64,000 bases of DNA from Purpureocillium takamizusanense. Its lineage: Eukaryota; Ascomycota; Sordariomycetes; Hypocreales; Ophiocordycipitaceae. The position numbers and the translations under genes were made by a program. The stretch covers positions 434,001-498,000 of the forward strand of contig NC_063076.1 of the NCBI RefSeq assembly GCF_022605165.1, given 5' to 3'. Positions within the stretch are counted from its first letter, which is position 1, and each line of letters begins with the position of its first letter. The notes beneath the pieces are model-generated. The model searched no databases. It was not told where the DNA came from and worked only from the letters and a program-made list of their open reading frames with translations. This document shows, one piece after another, positions 22,563 to 35,671 of this stretch.

Positions 22563-23274
22563 CCTCACTGTCACTTCTACATGTTTTGATACGAGTCTGA
22601 TGCATCGCGCCGATACCCTTTTAATCTTGGCGATGGTCTCGTTGACGGCTTCATTTCATTGTTTGGCTGGCGAACAACGCCTTTGCCACTTCCTTCACAA
22701 GCGGCGGTTCTCATATACCCGGCTCGCAAAATTCTGTCGTCCTCTGTAGCGGGCGGCGTCGGTGCGGCAGCCCGACGTATCCGTGCTGATTTCATGGAAC
22801 TCTTGGGGGCGGACTGGTCTGTTTCACTATGCTTGATTTGACGATGGAAAGGGTCTTTTCTGGTTCGCATCCGGGCCGCATGGATGATGAGTGGATCGAG
22901 GCTGGACTTGACGACGAGGCTAGGTTGCACAATGAGGCGTTGGGTGTGTCATTTTTGGCGGGCTACATGTTCACAGGTAATGGTGGAAGGGAAAAGCTTG
23001 AACGGTGTTTGCGCTCTCATATGTTTGCGCTCGCATAAAATAGGCAGCTTGCTGCATGTCAAGGTGATACGCACTGAACCTGCCAAGCCGCGACCCGATT
23101 CGAGATTGCGAATGAAATTGCTCCAATGATTCAAACATGTCGTGTGGTGCTCGACGCCGCGAGCCGCATTGTGGCGCGTGACAGAAACCTAGGAAAGCCA
23201 AACGCAGGTGTTTACATGAAAGCCAAATCACCTCGCATTGTACACCAAAAACCAAGACACAAGCCCGGGGTAGA
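22563..23274. other. Convergent spacer between RLM1 and the FAS1 gene
   Basis: About 700 bases, more AT-rich than the flanking genes, presumably the two 3' untranslated ends. No feature seen. Confidence 0.6.
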
Positions 23275-23977
23275 TTACGTGTAGTTGAGAACGCCCTTGA
23301 GAGTCCACTGGGGCAGGTTAGCCAGTCGCAGGCGCCTCGTACTTGGAGTCGAAAAGACTTACCACTTCGCCGTTGGCAACGGTGCTAGCCACCCTCTCGA
23401 CTTCGATCCCATCCGGCAGGATGACCCTCTTGCCGCTCTTCTGGTCGGCCCACCAGATCTGGCGGCCGGCGACGGTAGGGGCCTTTTCGCCCTCACGCCA
23501 GGGGCTCGCGCGGACGAGATGCGCCTCGACGAAGCGGCGGAGGTTGGCGTCGGCGCGGGACTCGCCGCCAGAGCCGTCGTAGGCCTGCTCGCCCAGGGCG
23601 TCGTACTCGCGGGGGTCCTCCCAAGGCTTGCGAGGGAGGGCCTCGATGGCGGAGTTGAGGGGCGCGAGGACGGTGGTGTTGGCGGAGCGGTCGGCGAGGA
23701 GGGACGATGTGGAGGCGTGCATGCGGGCAAACGAGGAGAAGGAGGTGAGGGCACGGTTGGTGCCGAGGATGTCGGCGAGGGGCACCGCGGAAGACGAGGA
23801 TGGGGACGCGCCGCTCCCGGAGCCTTTGCTGTCGTCGGCGCCGGACGTCGGCGGCGGCGGTGACGGCGGCATCATGGGGATCTGAGCCCGGTCGGCGGCC
23901 GGGTGCTCGGCCAACGCGGAGAAGGTGGGGAGGGCGGCGGAGGCGACGAGCACGGGGACGAGGCGCGGGAATCTCAT
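23275..23977 (-). CDS. Secreted fasciclin (FAS1)-domain protein
   Basis: Cell-surface or cell-wall adhesion-type protein. Exons 23977-23363 and 23307-23275 give 215 residues; the intron starts GTAAGT and has a GCTAAC branch site. The start at 23977 yields a signal peptide (MRFPRLVPVLVASAALPTFS). A Pro/Ser/Gly-rich spacer follows (about residues 36-65). The single FAS1 domain has the conserved core TTVLAPLNSAIEALP (H1 box) and a VRASPWREGE..DGIEVERV region; it ends NGEVWTLKGVLNYT, the last ten residues coming from exon 2. No GPI-anchor-like C-terminal tail is visible. FAS1 proteins link to cell-cell or cell-matrix contact; function in this fungus is not known. It converges on RLM1. Confidence 0.87.
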
Positions 23978-26602
23978 GGCCCCCGGTGAGTGAGCGGGCG
24001 GGCGGTAGGTGCGTTGGATTGTTTGCGGGGCGGGGGCAAGGAAATGAATGCACGGCGATGGGCAGCAAGCGGTGCAACGACGGGATGCGAATGCAGCAGG
24101 GCTCTGCAGCTTTCGAGAGGTGGCCCTACGGGAGTATTGGTGATGCAACACAGTGTTTCGAGACGGGGCGACGTCACCGACAGCCGGGGGGCTCTTGTCT
24201 CACGGGGTGCCCCTCGACCAGGGATGGAAGGAAGGGAGGGAGCGGGCGAGCGAGCGAGCGTCCGTGTTGGGCAGCTCCCGCCGAAGGCTTCCCGTGTGGG
24301 CGAGTAACGTGACTAGTCACGCGACGTGGCTTACTGTACGAAGTACGAAAGCACCTTGGCAGACGTTTCCCCCGCGGGGGTCGAAATGGCGCACGTTTTC
24401 TGGGACGAAAGAAAAGTCGCCGCCGATGATACCGACGGTGGTTGGTGGAAATCAGGAATCGAACCGTCGGGTATCAAACGCCGACTCTCGTCGCAGACGC
24501 CGCCAACGGCGAAAAACCGTGCTGCGTAAACGTTGTCGGTTATTGAGAACGACGTGCAACGGGCCATGCACGTCCGTTGGGGCCGAAAATCGGCGCGAGA
24601 AGGAAGGAAGCACAATTCCCCCAAGGCAGGTAGGCAGGTCTGCTTGCGTTCTGCACGACGGGGGGGGGCAGAGGCCAACGAATAACACATGCGCGAGGAG
24701 GTGGTGCGGGTTCGCCCCCGGATTTTACTACTGCTACTACAAACCCCAAAGGTTTTTGATGCGCGCTACGAAGTTCCCGTAACCAGCACTCCGTTTTGGC
24801 TAGGCGGCTGAGGTACGGAGCTCTGATGAATGACTGCTCGATGCGTCCAGGCACTCCGCCGCGGCGCCGTCACGCGGGCGGCGGCGGTGCTGGGCGTCAC
24901 ATGTGAAAGAGCGCACTCGCCGCGCACGAGGGCGAAAAGGGCACACAGCCAATGAGCGCGGGGCCAAAGACGCTCACAAAAACGGGCGGCGATTGGGGCC
25001 GCCGGCGCGGGCGTTTGGGGTCAGATGATGAGTGTGGGGTACGAATTTGGGGTACGCCGCACTGCAACGCAAGGTTCCCAAGGTACCAAGTTACAGGGCA
25101 TTACCTACTTCGTACCTCAGGGCGGGCTAGCTGGCCAGTTGGATTCACATGTCAGGCATTGTTGGCGCACCACGCATGCAACCGCCCCCCCCCCCCCCCA
25201 ACTTCCCAAGCATGTGGGAAGCGGTTTGCAACAGGCAACCCTCTGGCTAGACTGCTCCGCGTGCCGGCAGCAAAAGAAGCCGTCATGCGATGCGGCTATA
25301 TGCTCCTCGTCAGCGACCAGGAAAGAAGGGACCCCCGACAAGGGGACGACGGGTACGGGCGCGCGCGCGCACGACTGGCATCTACGTTATGCAATGGCAC
25401 TCCAATCGCAGCCTCGGTACATGTCACGGCGACCGGCAGCGAGGCCATCGTCGCGGGCGTGCCGTGTATCCCCCATGGGGTCAACCACGGGGGTCAGCCA
25501 CGAGGGAATCGCAATGGAAGGGGCGGGAAAGCGCACAGGGGAGGGAGCCCTAAAGATTTCACGAGCCCCCGCGAGGGCGTCTTTCATTGATCGTGGTCCC
25601 TCGCTCCGACGTCGACGGCGCAGGACAGCCGGCCAAACTGGGGCGCCCGTGGCCGGCTACTACGCAGAGAATCCTAGGAGGTGCTCGCACAGCGCCTCAT
25701 CAGCAATGCAGCGCTGTGCGTGCGTCGCGGCAGGGCAGCGGGTCCCCACAACGCCCCTCGTGCTGGGGGCCTGGTGCCGCTCAATAGCCAGCGGCGAGGC
25801 TCGGAATTGCCGACGGGACGACGGCGGACGCAGCGCAGCAGCAGTAGCAGCGGCAACAGATCGGGCTTGCTGCTGGGAGTCATGCGGCGCGCCGTTCTGC
25901 CGTCGACTGGCTGATTTGAGTCGTCGTGGCAATTCCCCTGGCCCGATTCTCGCGCACGCCCTGATCGAGCACATCATCGTTCTCTCCATCAGCACCCGCC
26001 GGCGGTCGGCAATCGGTTCCTCCAGCGTGGGTGGCTGACATCACCACTACAGTGGCGACTGCGCCGCGGGACCTTGAGCGCCTGAGAGACGCCCGCGCGC
26101 CCGGTCAGGCCTGTTCTCCGTACTTCGTAGCGGGCAGTGGGGCCACCCCCCGGGGGATGGATGGATCAATGAGGTGGGCAAGCGTCGCCGTGCAGGGCCC
26201 CAGCCTGGGTCGCCCCCAGCCTATGGCGGGCGCGCCAAAGCGGCACTCTCCCTCCACCGCGCCCAGCGAGTCGAACGGATGGAACCTTCAGAGGGGCCCG
26301 GCAACGCATTCGACCTCGGCTGTCTGGCCCTCGGTGGGCTCCCCGTGGCTGCTCCCCGTCCTCGGCGCGAGCATTCCTCCAGCCTATTCTTAAAACTCCG
26401 GCTTCTCACTTTCTCGGCTCCTCTTCTCCCTTCTCGTCATCTTTGCTTCCCTTCCCCCCTATAATATACCCGTCGCTTTCTTTCTCCCCATTTGCCTCTC
26501 TCCGTGCATCGTCATCCGGCGTGAGCGATACCATAGAGTTGCAGTCACATCTCGAGCCTCGCCCTCCTCTTCTCCCTCCTCCTCTCACACAGCGTCATCG
26601 CA
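23978..26602. other. Divergent promoter region between FAS1 and fumarate reductase genes
   Basis: About 2.6 kb. A C-homopolymer lies near 25188-25199, short GC alternations near 25360, and a strongly CT-rich zone at 26390-26510 with a TATAATATA-like box near 26460, probably the fumarate reductase promoter. Open frames of up to 337 codons are GC-driven and show no domain. Confidence 0.5.
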
Positions 26603-28796
26603 ATGGCTCCCAGAGTGATTGTCGTCGGCGGCGGCCGTAAGTTTGCTCCTCGCGCTCCTGCCTTTCCTCGGTCTGCTACTACGAGCGTCTTGCGTCGCTT
26701 CGCCCGCCCGCCCGTCGGTCGCATCCCTTGCGATGGCGGCGGACATGGGCGCTGGTGAGGCGGCGGGCAACGCTTGCAGCGTAGTGGCGAGGGGGGGGGG
26801 GCGCCTCCACACGCGGGGGAGAGAATCACAAGCTAATTCGTGCCGAAACAGTGTCTGGCCTGAGCGCCGCTCACACCATCTACCTGGCCGGCGGCAACGT
26901 CGTCGTCCTCGACAAGCAGGGTGAGTGCACTCCCAGTGGCCCGAATACGATAAAATCGCATGAATCAATACAGCGGCTGATGACGGCTTCACAGGCTTCT
27001 TCGGTGGCAACTCGACCAAGGCCACGTCCGGCATCAACGGTGCCCTGACACGAACGCAGGTCGAGCACGGCATCCAGGACAGCGTCAAGCAGTTCTACGA
27101 TGACACCTTGAAGTCGGCCCGCGACAAGGCCCGCCCGGACCTCATCAAGGTGCTCACCTACAAGTCGGCCGCCGCCGTCGAGTGGCTGCAGGACGTCTTC
27201 AACCTCGACCTCACCCTCGTCTCCCGCCTGGGCGGCCACTCGCAGCCCCGAACCCACCGCGGCCACGACGCCAAGTTCCCCGGCATGGCCATCACCTATG
27301 CCCTGATGCAGCGTCTCGAGGAGCTGGCCGAAGCCGAGCCCCACCGCGTCGAGATCATCAAGAAGGCCCGCGTCACCAGCCTGAACAAGGAGGGCAACCT
27401 GGTCACGGGCGTCACTTACGAGCACAACGGCCAGGAGGCCACCATCGACGGCCCCGTCGTCCTCGCCACCGGTGGCTACGCCGCCGACTTTGGCGAGACG
27501 TCGCTGCTCAAGAAGCACCGCCCCGACACCTTCGGCCTCGCCACCACCAACGGCGTCCACGCCACCGGTGACGGCCAGAAGATGGTCATGGCCATCGGCG
27601 GCAACGGCATCGACATGGACAAGGTCCAGGTCCACCCCACGGGTCTCGTCGACCCCAAGGACCCCGGCAACAAGTGGAAGTTCCTTGCCGCCGAGGCTCT
27701 CCGCGGCGAGGGCGGCATCCTGCTCAACGCCGACGGCGACCGCTTCTGCGACGAGCTCGGCCACCGCGACTACGTCTCGGGCATGATGTGGAAGGAGAAG
27801 GACAAGGGCAAGTTCCCCATCCGCCTCGTCCTCAACTCCAAGGCCTCCAAGGTCCTCGACTTCCACACCCGCCACTACTCGGGCCGTGGCCTGATGAAGA
27901 AGATGACGGGCAAGGAGCTCGCCAAGGAGATTGGCTGCGCCCCCGACCACCTCCAGGGCACCTTCAAGACGTACAACGCCATCGCCGACGGCAAGCAAAA
28001 GGACCCCTGGGGCAAGCGCTTCTTCCACAACTTGCCCATCGACATCAACGACGACTTCCACGTTGCCGTCATGGAGCCCGTCCTGCACTTCACCATGGGC
28101 GGCATCGAGATCAACGACCAGGCCCAGGTCCTCAACCAGGACAAGAAGCCCTTCGAGGGCCTCTTCGCCTGCGGTGAGCTGGCCGGTGGCGTCCACGGCG
28201 CCAACCGTCTCGGTGGCTCCTCCCTGCTGGGCTGCGTCGTCTACGGCCGCGTCGCTGGTGACACCGCCAGCAACTACCTCTTCCAAAAGGCCCTCGCCGG
28301 CGCCGGCTCCGGCTCCGGCTCCGCCGCCGCCCGCCTCGGCCAGATCTCCCTGCACCTGGACCCCTCCGCCCCGAACCGCGTCACCGTCGAGTGGAATGGC
28401 GCCGCCGGTTCCGGCGCGTCCGGCTCCGGCAACGGCGGCCAGCTGGTCCCGCGGCAGCCGGCGCCGGCGTCGACGTCCGCTGGCCCCAGCGACGGCGGTG
28501 CCGTCAAGGCCGCCGGCCCCAAGGCCTTCGAGGTGCCCGCCAAGGAGTACACCATGGACGAGGTTGCCAAGCACAACAAGAAGGGCGACCTGTGGGTCGT
28601 GGTCAAGGGCGTCGTCATGGACCTCAGCAACTGGCTGGACGAGCACCCTGGCGGCCCCAACGCCATCATGAACTTCATGGGCCGCGACGCCACCGAGGAG
28701 TTTGAGATGCTGCACGACGACGAGGTCATCCCCAAGTACGCCCCTGAGCAGGTCATTGGCCGCGTCAAGGGCCAGGAGGTGACGCTCGAGCTGTAA
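26603..28796 (+). CDS. OSM1: Soluble fumarate reductase with C-terminal cytochrome b5 domain
   Basis: FAD enzyme that reduces fumarate to succinate, reoxidising reduced flavins, used when oxygen is short (family knowledge from yeast Osm1/Frd1). Exons 26603-26636, 26852-26920 and 26995-28796 give 634 residues. The FAD-binding N-terminus reads VVGGGLSGLSAAH, completed only by joining exons 1 and 2; GGNSTKATSGINGA, THRGHDAKFPGMAI, the catalytic HPTG region and HGANRLGGSSLLGC follow. A Gly/Ser-rich linker (about residues 468-545) leads to a cytochrome b5 domain with LDEHPGGPNAIM and a second His in EMLHDDE, the two heme ligands. No clear targeting peptide. Codon use is strongly biased to C/G in third positions, as in highly expressed genes; that bias also creates a long false antisense frame. 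Confidence 0.95.
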
Positions 28797-31700
28797 AGGA
28801 TGTAATGTCTCTTGCCACGCTTTTAGACGGCATACATCTCATACACCGACCTCCCACCTCCCATTCTCTCATGCATCTCCCCGCCCTCCCCACTCCCCCC
28901 CCTTTTCTGGCCGGGGAAGCAAAAGGGGGGCCCGGACACTTGACGTGTGACGGGTTTCGCAGTCATGGCATATGGCATACTATACACAAAAGAATGGCCA
29001 GCACATGCTCCGCCGCCGCGACGAAGACGACGAGGCAGCCGTGTGGTCAAGTCCCACCGCTAGCTAGCGCTGGATACAGCAGACTTCCTGCGAGGGCTCA
29101 TTAAGCTAGCACACTGGCGTATTTGGAAGGGTTCCTTTTTTTGCCCCCTTGCTGATTCCATTTAAGTTGGACATTTGTTCTCGTTTCCCCATCATGTACG
29201 TACTGTATCGATAGCTGTTATGCGGAGAAACGTGTATCGACGACACCAGGCATCGCGCCCTTTCGACCGAGCGAACCGCTGCTGTGCCGCGTTGCCCGTC
29301 TGAGCTGCCCGTCTGAAAATGGGCACTCCTACGGCCGGCTGTTACCGAAGACACTCGACGCGCCAAATAGTCCGCACCCGGCGGAGCCGCGTTGACCGCC
29401 ACGGGCACGGGGCGTCCGGCCTTCCGTTTGTTTACGTGTTACCTGGAAAGCGACCGTGAAAGGCAGCAGCCGGGGGGGAAGCGCAGCGTCCCCGTGCGCT
29501 GCGTCTCATCCATCAAGGTCATGGCCCGTCCTGTCCCAACAGACCGACCGACCATGTCCGGTTCTACCGAATACATCACCCACGTGTCGCCAATGTGCAT
29601 GCTGCTCCCTCATTTTACACATGCGCTGTATGCAACGGACTTCTCGAGAGGCTGCAGGCATGCGATACTCACTTGGAGGGTTACAACGCACCAAGGAGGA
29701 AAAGGGTACGCAGCTGGGACGGTCACGGCTAGGCGTGGCGGCGCCAAGGCAAGGGCCCGGGCCAGGGCAAGGCAGAGAATTCCCAGGCACGACCTGACAA
29801 AGGCCAAGGGCGGTGCGTTGCGGCCTGCAGACCCGTGTGACATGCATGTTGGCGGGCCCGAGCGAGGGCAATGAGTGAGAATATCAAAAGTGTAGTACAG
29901 TACTTTGGACGCATCGAGGCACGTCGATTCCCGAGCACGTGCCCTTCGGCAGGTGAAGGAAGGCAAAAGGAATTTCTGCGGCTGGGTCGTCGGCTGATCT
30001 TGGCTTGCGTCAGTGCGCACGACGAACTGATATACGTATGTTTTTTCGGACGGACAGGCGGCGAGACTGCAGGCATCAGTGCTTCGCACGTGGTGATGTG
30101 GCGACGAGCATGGTGTTGCTACGACATGGAAGAACCGCACCACTGCGTGCCCACGATACGAGAGAGGCCCTGTCAACCTCGTTTTGTGCTCCGCACGCTG
30201 CCTACCGACCAACAGCGGGTGCAGGTCGTCGGTGACGTCGTCGCCTGGCCGCGCGCGTCGTATCGGTGTCCTTGGCTTTGCGGAGGCGGTTGCACAACGA
30301 GGTTTCGGGTGACACGACGCTGAGCAGCCGAGGCTGACCGACCAAGCGATTGGCTCAAACGTTATGGGCTTGGCATTCAGTGCCATCGCGCCGTGCTCGG
30401 GCGGAGGCGCAAATAGTTTATGAGTGCCACGGCTGGGCGGCTTTGATCTTGGTGTCGACGTCGGTCATCGCAGTCGAGGCACGCGCTTGGCGGGGCCCGG
30501 AGCACCATTAATAACCAAGACAACTGAAGGGCGGTCTGCACCGCTATATTCTTGAGTGGCGCTCTTGATGCCTCAGAATGCGCCAGCCTGCCTGTGCAAA
30601 AGTGGACGCCTTGCGCCCGCTCTTGGTCATGCCAGCTGCATCGATCCCCGTTCCGCATCAGTGGCAGTAGGACTTGAGGTGGCCTCAAAGGCCTGGGCGA
30701 AAGCATTGAAGAACGCCAGGTCCGAAACGCTGGCTTCTTCGAGCAAGGCATGCATTGCTCCATGTTAGTTGAGCAACGACCGAGATGGCCAGCAAGCCCA
30801 GGAGCTGCTCGCTCAAGAGGTAATTGCCGTTTGTCTTCAGGAGTCGGGCTGGGGCTTCATTTGAGTGGCAGAGATTAGGGGCGAGTGGCTCGTCGATAGT
30901 GTCCTGGCATACGTCGCACGTTACGTGAGCCCGTGAGTAATCCGAACCGGCGTGCGTGGACCCCGGCCACGAACCTGGGGGTGATCCGTCGAGAAGCGCA
31001 AGTGACGCCGAGCCGTCTGTCAGCCCCCCTTCTCCGGACTGGCCAAGCAACCAAGAGCATGCAGCGGCATCTGTCGAGGAAGGTCAATCGGAGTAGTGGG
31101 TGGTGTGAACCGGCGAGGGGTCTGGCAAACAAGCTCCGGTACGTACCGCCCCGATGCTTCGTTCCCCGCAAAACATCACAGCTGGCCAGGCTAAAGGAGG
31201 ACCTAAAGCCACCGGCTGTCGAACCACATCCGCGGCTATGTTGCCGTTGCCGACAAGACACACAGCGCGGATTGTCGTGGACGGGGACTGTGCGAGTGCT
31301 TGTGCGTGCGTGCGTGCGTGCATGCGTGTGTGAACAGGACCCGGGCCTTGCCCAGGTCGGTGCATAACACAGTGCCCATCTGACAGGTGGCAGATGTAGC
31401 TTTTGTCGAGCCCTGCGAGTGTGGTGGTAGGGCGAGGGTGACGATCAGGGTCCACGGAGCCTCGAGATCGATGGGTACGTGTGCGGCACTTTCATTCTTA
31501 CAACACGCAGCCAAGGGTTTCGTGCCCCATACTTGCGGTGAGGGACGGTGATGAGAGACAACAGCCGCGGCGCTGTCGCTGGCTACGGTGCCACTGCATT
31601 TTCGCCGTCGGTCGGTCAGCCCGGGCCTGTACTACGGACGCGTGATGAGCCAAGCGATGACGAGCAGCGAGTCCTCCAAGGCTCGACGCGACACGTCAGG

Positions 31701-33732
31701 CCGTGCAAGGCGAGCCCCGTCTCGCCGGCTGGTGATGAGCCATCAGGGCATGGCATCTTCGGGCCTGAGCCTTGCCTTGACCTGGGCCGCTGTCGAGCCC
31801 GACACTGTTGGCCCCCCCCCCCGGCTCAGTCAGCAAGGGGAGTCTCAAGTTGGGGGCATTCATCTGTCGGCAATGGACGGTACGGCCACGACGGCACGGC
31901 GAGGTACCAAGCGCCGCTCGGGCGCACCGCTGCACGACGCGTTGCCCGCTTGTAACTTGTCAGAAGTTAGATGCAGGCCTCGACAGGCAGACACGGTGGT
32001 GGGCGTCTGCCATGGCAGGGGCGGGGGACATTGGCTGGAGCTGAGCACGGTGCGCCCGACACGGTGACTTATTGCTTGGTCCTCATCATGGGCACGCAGC
32101 TCCAGGCCACGGCGACGTGCATGGGCAGCCCGATCTGGCCGTCACCTCAACCCACGACGGCCGTGCATGACATGAGGGCTTTGCTGCCCTTTGTTGGTCC
32201 ATCGCGGTGCGACGGCGCGGTAGTGCTCGCTGCTGGGCCACAAAGCCGGTGTCGCGGCCAACTGGAGGCATGGAATCTTGGGAGAGGGTTCCAAATCTGG
32301 GGAAGCTCCATGGAGGTATCTGAGCGGGCCGGCGACCGCCCCAAAGTCGAAGTTTTTCCAAGGGTCTCATCTTTTTGAATTCAGGCGTGAGACAGATCAG
32401 AGACAGCCGTCGAAGGGGGCCGCAAGGCGAGACTCCGGCCTCCACGCCGCAACGCAGTTGGTCCCGCGGGCCGCTCCCTTGTCAATCAGCTGCGCAGAAC
32501 AGGGAGGGATGGCCTCCGGCGGCGAGGGTATTCAAACGTCGCCGCCACATTCGCAGCGATGCCGGGACAAGTTGTGCTGCAGAAAAACCTGGCAGGCGTC
32601 CAGGGGGGGCCCGTGGTCTTGATCATCGCTGTCGCCGCCGTCGTCGTCGTGTTGGTTGTGAGCTGACGAAAGAAAAGCGTGCTCGCACCGTGGTCCCAAC
32701 AGCACAGATTCCCTCATGCGGCCCTGTCAGAAGCGGGCGACGACCCGGGGGGGGCCAGCGTGGAGGCGGAGGACCGGCCAGCCACAACGCGAGTGTGTGT
32801 GACCCAGGCCGGGGGGGCGCTGCACCATCGGCAGGGTGAGTGAGGGTGGAGGGTGCGGGTGTTGTTGAGGGTCAAGGACGCGGGCGGAGTGGAGTGTGAG
32901 GGCGCGGAGGAGATGGGGGAGAGAGAGCGAGAGAATGCCATTCCAGTGCGGCGAGGCGCCAACGCCCAAGGTGGCATGGTGCGGGTCAAAGGGTGGTGGA
33001 GCCCTCCGCCCGCAGCGCAGCCCACGGGCCAGGCCAGCGCCCAATGGCCGCTACAGTGTGTGTGTCCCCCGGGTGTGTGTGTGTGCGACTTCCAGCGCCC
33101 TCAGCAGCCACTTCAGCGCCCCTGCGCTCGACTCGCCGTCCACTGCAAGCCGGGCTGGCAAGTCCAGCAGCAGGCCCCCAGCCAGGCCAGTCCGCCGCGG
33201 CGCTGCTGGCGTCGGCAGCCGCCCAATCAGCTCGCCCCTCGGCTCGTCTGTGGCCTGGATCCTGCTGGCCTCAGCCATGAGGTGCCATCCTCCCTGACAG
33301 ACAGCGGGCCTCCTCCCCAGTTTTTCCCTTCCCTCTTCACCCTCCCACCTCGACCTTCGCTCACCCTCGTCCTCAACCTGCACGGGACCGGTTCGTCCCT
33401 CGTCCACCAATCCTCGATAGCGGCACCAACGTCTGTTCCCGCCCGCCTCCTCTCTCCTTCTTCCCTCTCCATCACCTCCCCTTCTTCCTCACCATCGAGA
33501 GTCACTTGCAGCCAAACCCCCGAACCGCATGCGCCGTCTGCCCGCTGCGACGCCGCACATGGTCCGCCCAGAGTGAGGCCCTCACCGACGCCCTCGAGGG
33601 GGCATTCGATCCCGAAGCCACTACGATTAAGGGGACGACAACCAAAGTCGCCCGTACCCATCGGCGCACTGCGAGCGAGTCTACCGAACGACCGACGATC
33701 CGTTACCGTGGACTGACGTCCCACCGCGCACC
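28797..33732. other. 4.9-kb spacer before the sugar transporter gene
   Basis: No gene supported on either strand. A GTGC tandem repeat lies at about 31301-31330. From about 33300 the plus strand becomes CT-rich and probably forms the transporter leader. A 287-codon open frame ends 16 bases before the transporter ATG, but it has no domain and low-complexity composition. The length suggests a large regulatory region or an untranslated RNA. Confidence 0.45.
31301..31330. repeat. GTGC/GCGT microsatellite
   Basis: About six tetranucleotide copies, slightly imperfect (one CATG), in the spacer before the sugar transporter. Confidence 0.75.
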
Positions 33733-35671
33733 ATGGCGATTGCCATGGGCTGGCATAAGCCCGACAATGTCGCAGGCTCATCGGCACCGGCCATCATGGT
33801 CGGTCTCTTTGTGGCATCCGGCGGTTTGCTCTTTGGATACGATACTGGGTAAGCTGGCTTATTTTCGATCTTTTGTTGAGTAGCGTGGACGGCGAAGTCT
33901 GGTCTGGCTGTGTATGAGGGCGTGGTTATGCGCTGAGACGCTCTTGCGACGCGGGATGGCACATCTGGAGAGCATGCTCGCTCGCCGGCATCATGAGACA
34001 CGAGCTGACGCGAACCAGCGCTATAAACGGCATCCTCGCCATGTCCGCATTTAAGAAGCAGTTCGCGACCAACTGTGGCACGCCAGGCAACCCGGAAATA
34101 TGTCCCAAGGACCTGTCCATCATAGTCGCCATACTAAGCGCCGGCACCGTTGTCGGCGCCCTTCTTGCGGCCCCGGCTGGCGATTCCCTTGGACGACGCA
34201 TAACCCTTGTCATCTCCGTCGGTGTCTTTTGCATCGGGGCCATCTGCCAGGTCTGCGCCGATGCCGTGCCGCTGCTCCTCGTTGGAAGGTACGCCGCCCC
34301 CCTTCGTCCGCTTTCCGGAGCCCCTTGCTGACACTCAATAGGGCACTCGCTGGTGTCGGTGTTGGCGCCATCTCCGTCCTCGTGCCCTTGTATCAATCCG
34401 AAATGGCCCCCAAATGGATACGTGGTACGCTAGTTTGCGCGTACCAGCTCTCCATAACGATTGGCCTCCTAGCCGCATCAGTCATCAACATCATCACCGC
34501 CAACCTCACCAACTCGTCTGCGTATCGTATTCCCCTGGGCTTACAGCTGGTGCCGGCGCTCATCTTGACTGCCGGCCTTCTCGTCCTTCCCGAGACGCCT
34601 CGCTTCCTGGTCAAAAAGGGCCGCAAGGAGGCCGCGGGGCTGTCGCTCAGCCGCCTGCGGCGCCTTGACATCACCCACCCCGCCCTCATCGAGGAGCTGG
34701 AGGAAATGATCGCAAACCACCAGTACGAGCTGACCCTTGGTCCCGACACGTACAAGGACGTGTTTGTCGGCACGCCGCACCTCGGTCGGCGCACCTTTAC
34801 CGGCTGCGGCCTGCAGATGCTGCAACAGCTTACCGGCATCAACTTCATCATGTACTACAGCACCACGTTCTTTGGCGGTGTTGGCGTGTCCAGTCCGTAC
34901 ACGAAATCGCTCATCATCAACGTCATCAATGTCGTGTCTACGTTCCCCGGCCTCTTGATCATTGAGTCCTGGGGCCGTCGACGCCTGCTCATGATTGGGG
35001 CTTTGGGTATGGCGGCTTGCCAGCTGCTCATGGCCAGCTTCACGACCGCCGCCGGCCAGGACCTGCGTTACGTGTCGCAGACGATCCTGGTTGTCTTTTG
35101 CTCCCTCAACATTTTCTTTTTTGCCGCGTCCTGGGGCCCCGTCGCATGGGTCGTCACGTCCGAAATCTACCCTCTCAAGGTTCGAGCCAAGGCCATGTCT
35201 CTTTCGACCGCCTCCAACTGGGTCCTCAACTTTGGGATTGCCTACAGCACGCCGTTCATGGTCGGCAAGGGGGACGGCAGCGCCAGCTTCGGGCCCAAGG
35301 TGTTCTTTATCTGGGGCGCGTTCTGCATCATTGCCGTCTTCTTCGTCTGGTGCATGGTGTACGAGACGAGCAAGATCAGTCTGGAGCAAATCGACGAAAT
35401 GTACGAGCGGGTGAACCATGCCTGGAACAGCAAGGGCTTCGAGCCCAGCTGGAGCTTCCAGCAGATTCTCCACGAGGGGTGGTCACCAAGCGCGGTGCCT
35501 CCGCCCGAGCACGAGCTTCAGGCCACGTCGTCGCACTCGTCCGCCGAGACCACGCTCGGCGACTCCAACTCGTCGACCATCACGATACATCACGACAACG
35601 AAAACGTGACCCCCCAGACCAACCAGAACAAGTCGACGCCGACCATGGCAAATGTTGATTTCAGTTACTAG
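33733..35671 (+). CDS. Sugar/H+ symporter (MFS, hexose transporter-like)
   Basis: Twelve-helix plasma-membrane transporter of the sugar porter family. Exons 33733-33848, 34019-34288 and 34342-35671 give 571 residues with all junctions in frame. Family motifs appear in order: GGLLFGYDTG (helix 1), GDSLGRR (loop 2-3), PLYQSEMAPKWIRG (helix 4 to loop), PETPRFLVKKGR (central loop), QQLTGINFIMYY (helix 7), and EIYPLKVRAKAMS with YETSKISLEQID in the C-terminal half. The cytosolic tail is Ser/Thr-rich. The SP-family signature LTGINF favours hexoses, but substrate cannot be fixed. The start at 33733 has good context (ACCATGG) and is preceded by a CT-rich leader. Spacers of 4.9 and 2.2 kb flank the gene. 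Confidence 0.94.

Noticed and set aside
24440..24500. B-box-like GGTTCGATTCC on the minus strand
   Set aside because: The five-base T stem does not pair and no acceptor stem is found.
25025..26038. 337-codon open frame before fumarate reductase
   Set aside because: Arg/Ser/Gly-rich, no motif, no plausible splice structure; likely chance in GC-rich DNA.
26880..28715. 611-codon open frame antisense to the fumarate reductase gene
   Set aside because: Low-complexity Val/Gly/Ala/Asp composition, created by C/G-ending codons on the sense strand, whose product matches a known family.
32853..33716. 287-codon open frame directly upstream of the sugar transporter
   Set aside because: Pro/Ser/Gln-rich with no domain; runs through a CT-rich leader. 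Could contain upstream reading frames, but I see no support for a protein.
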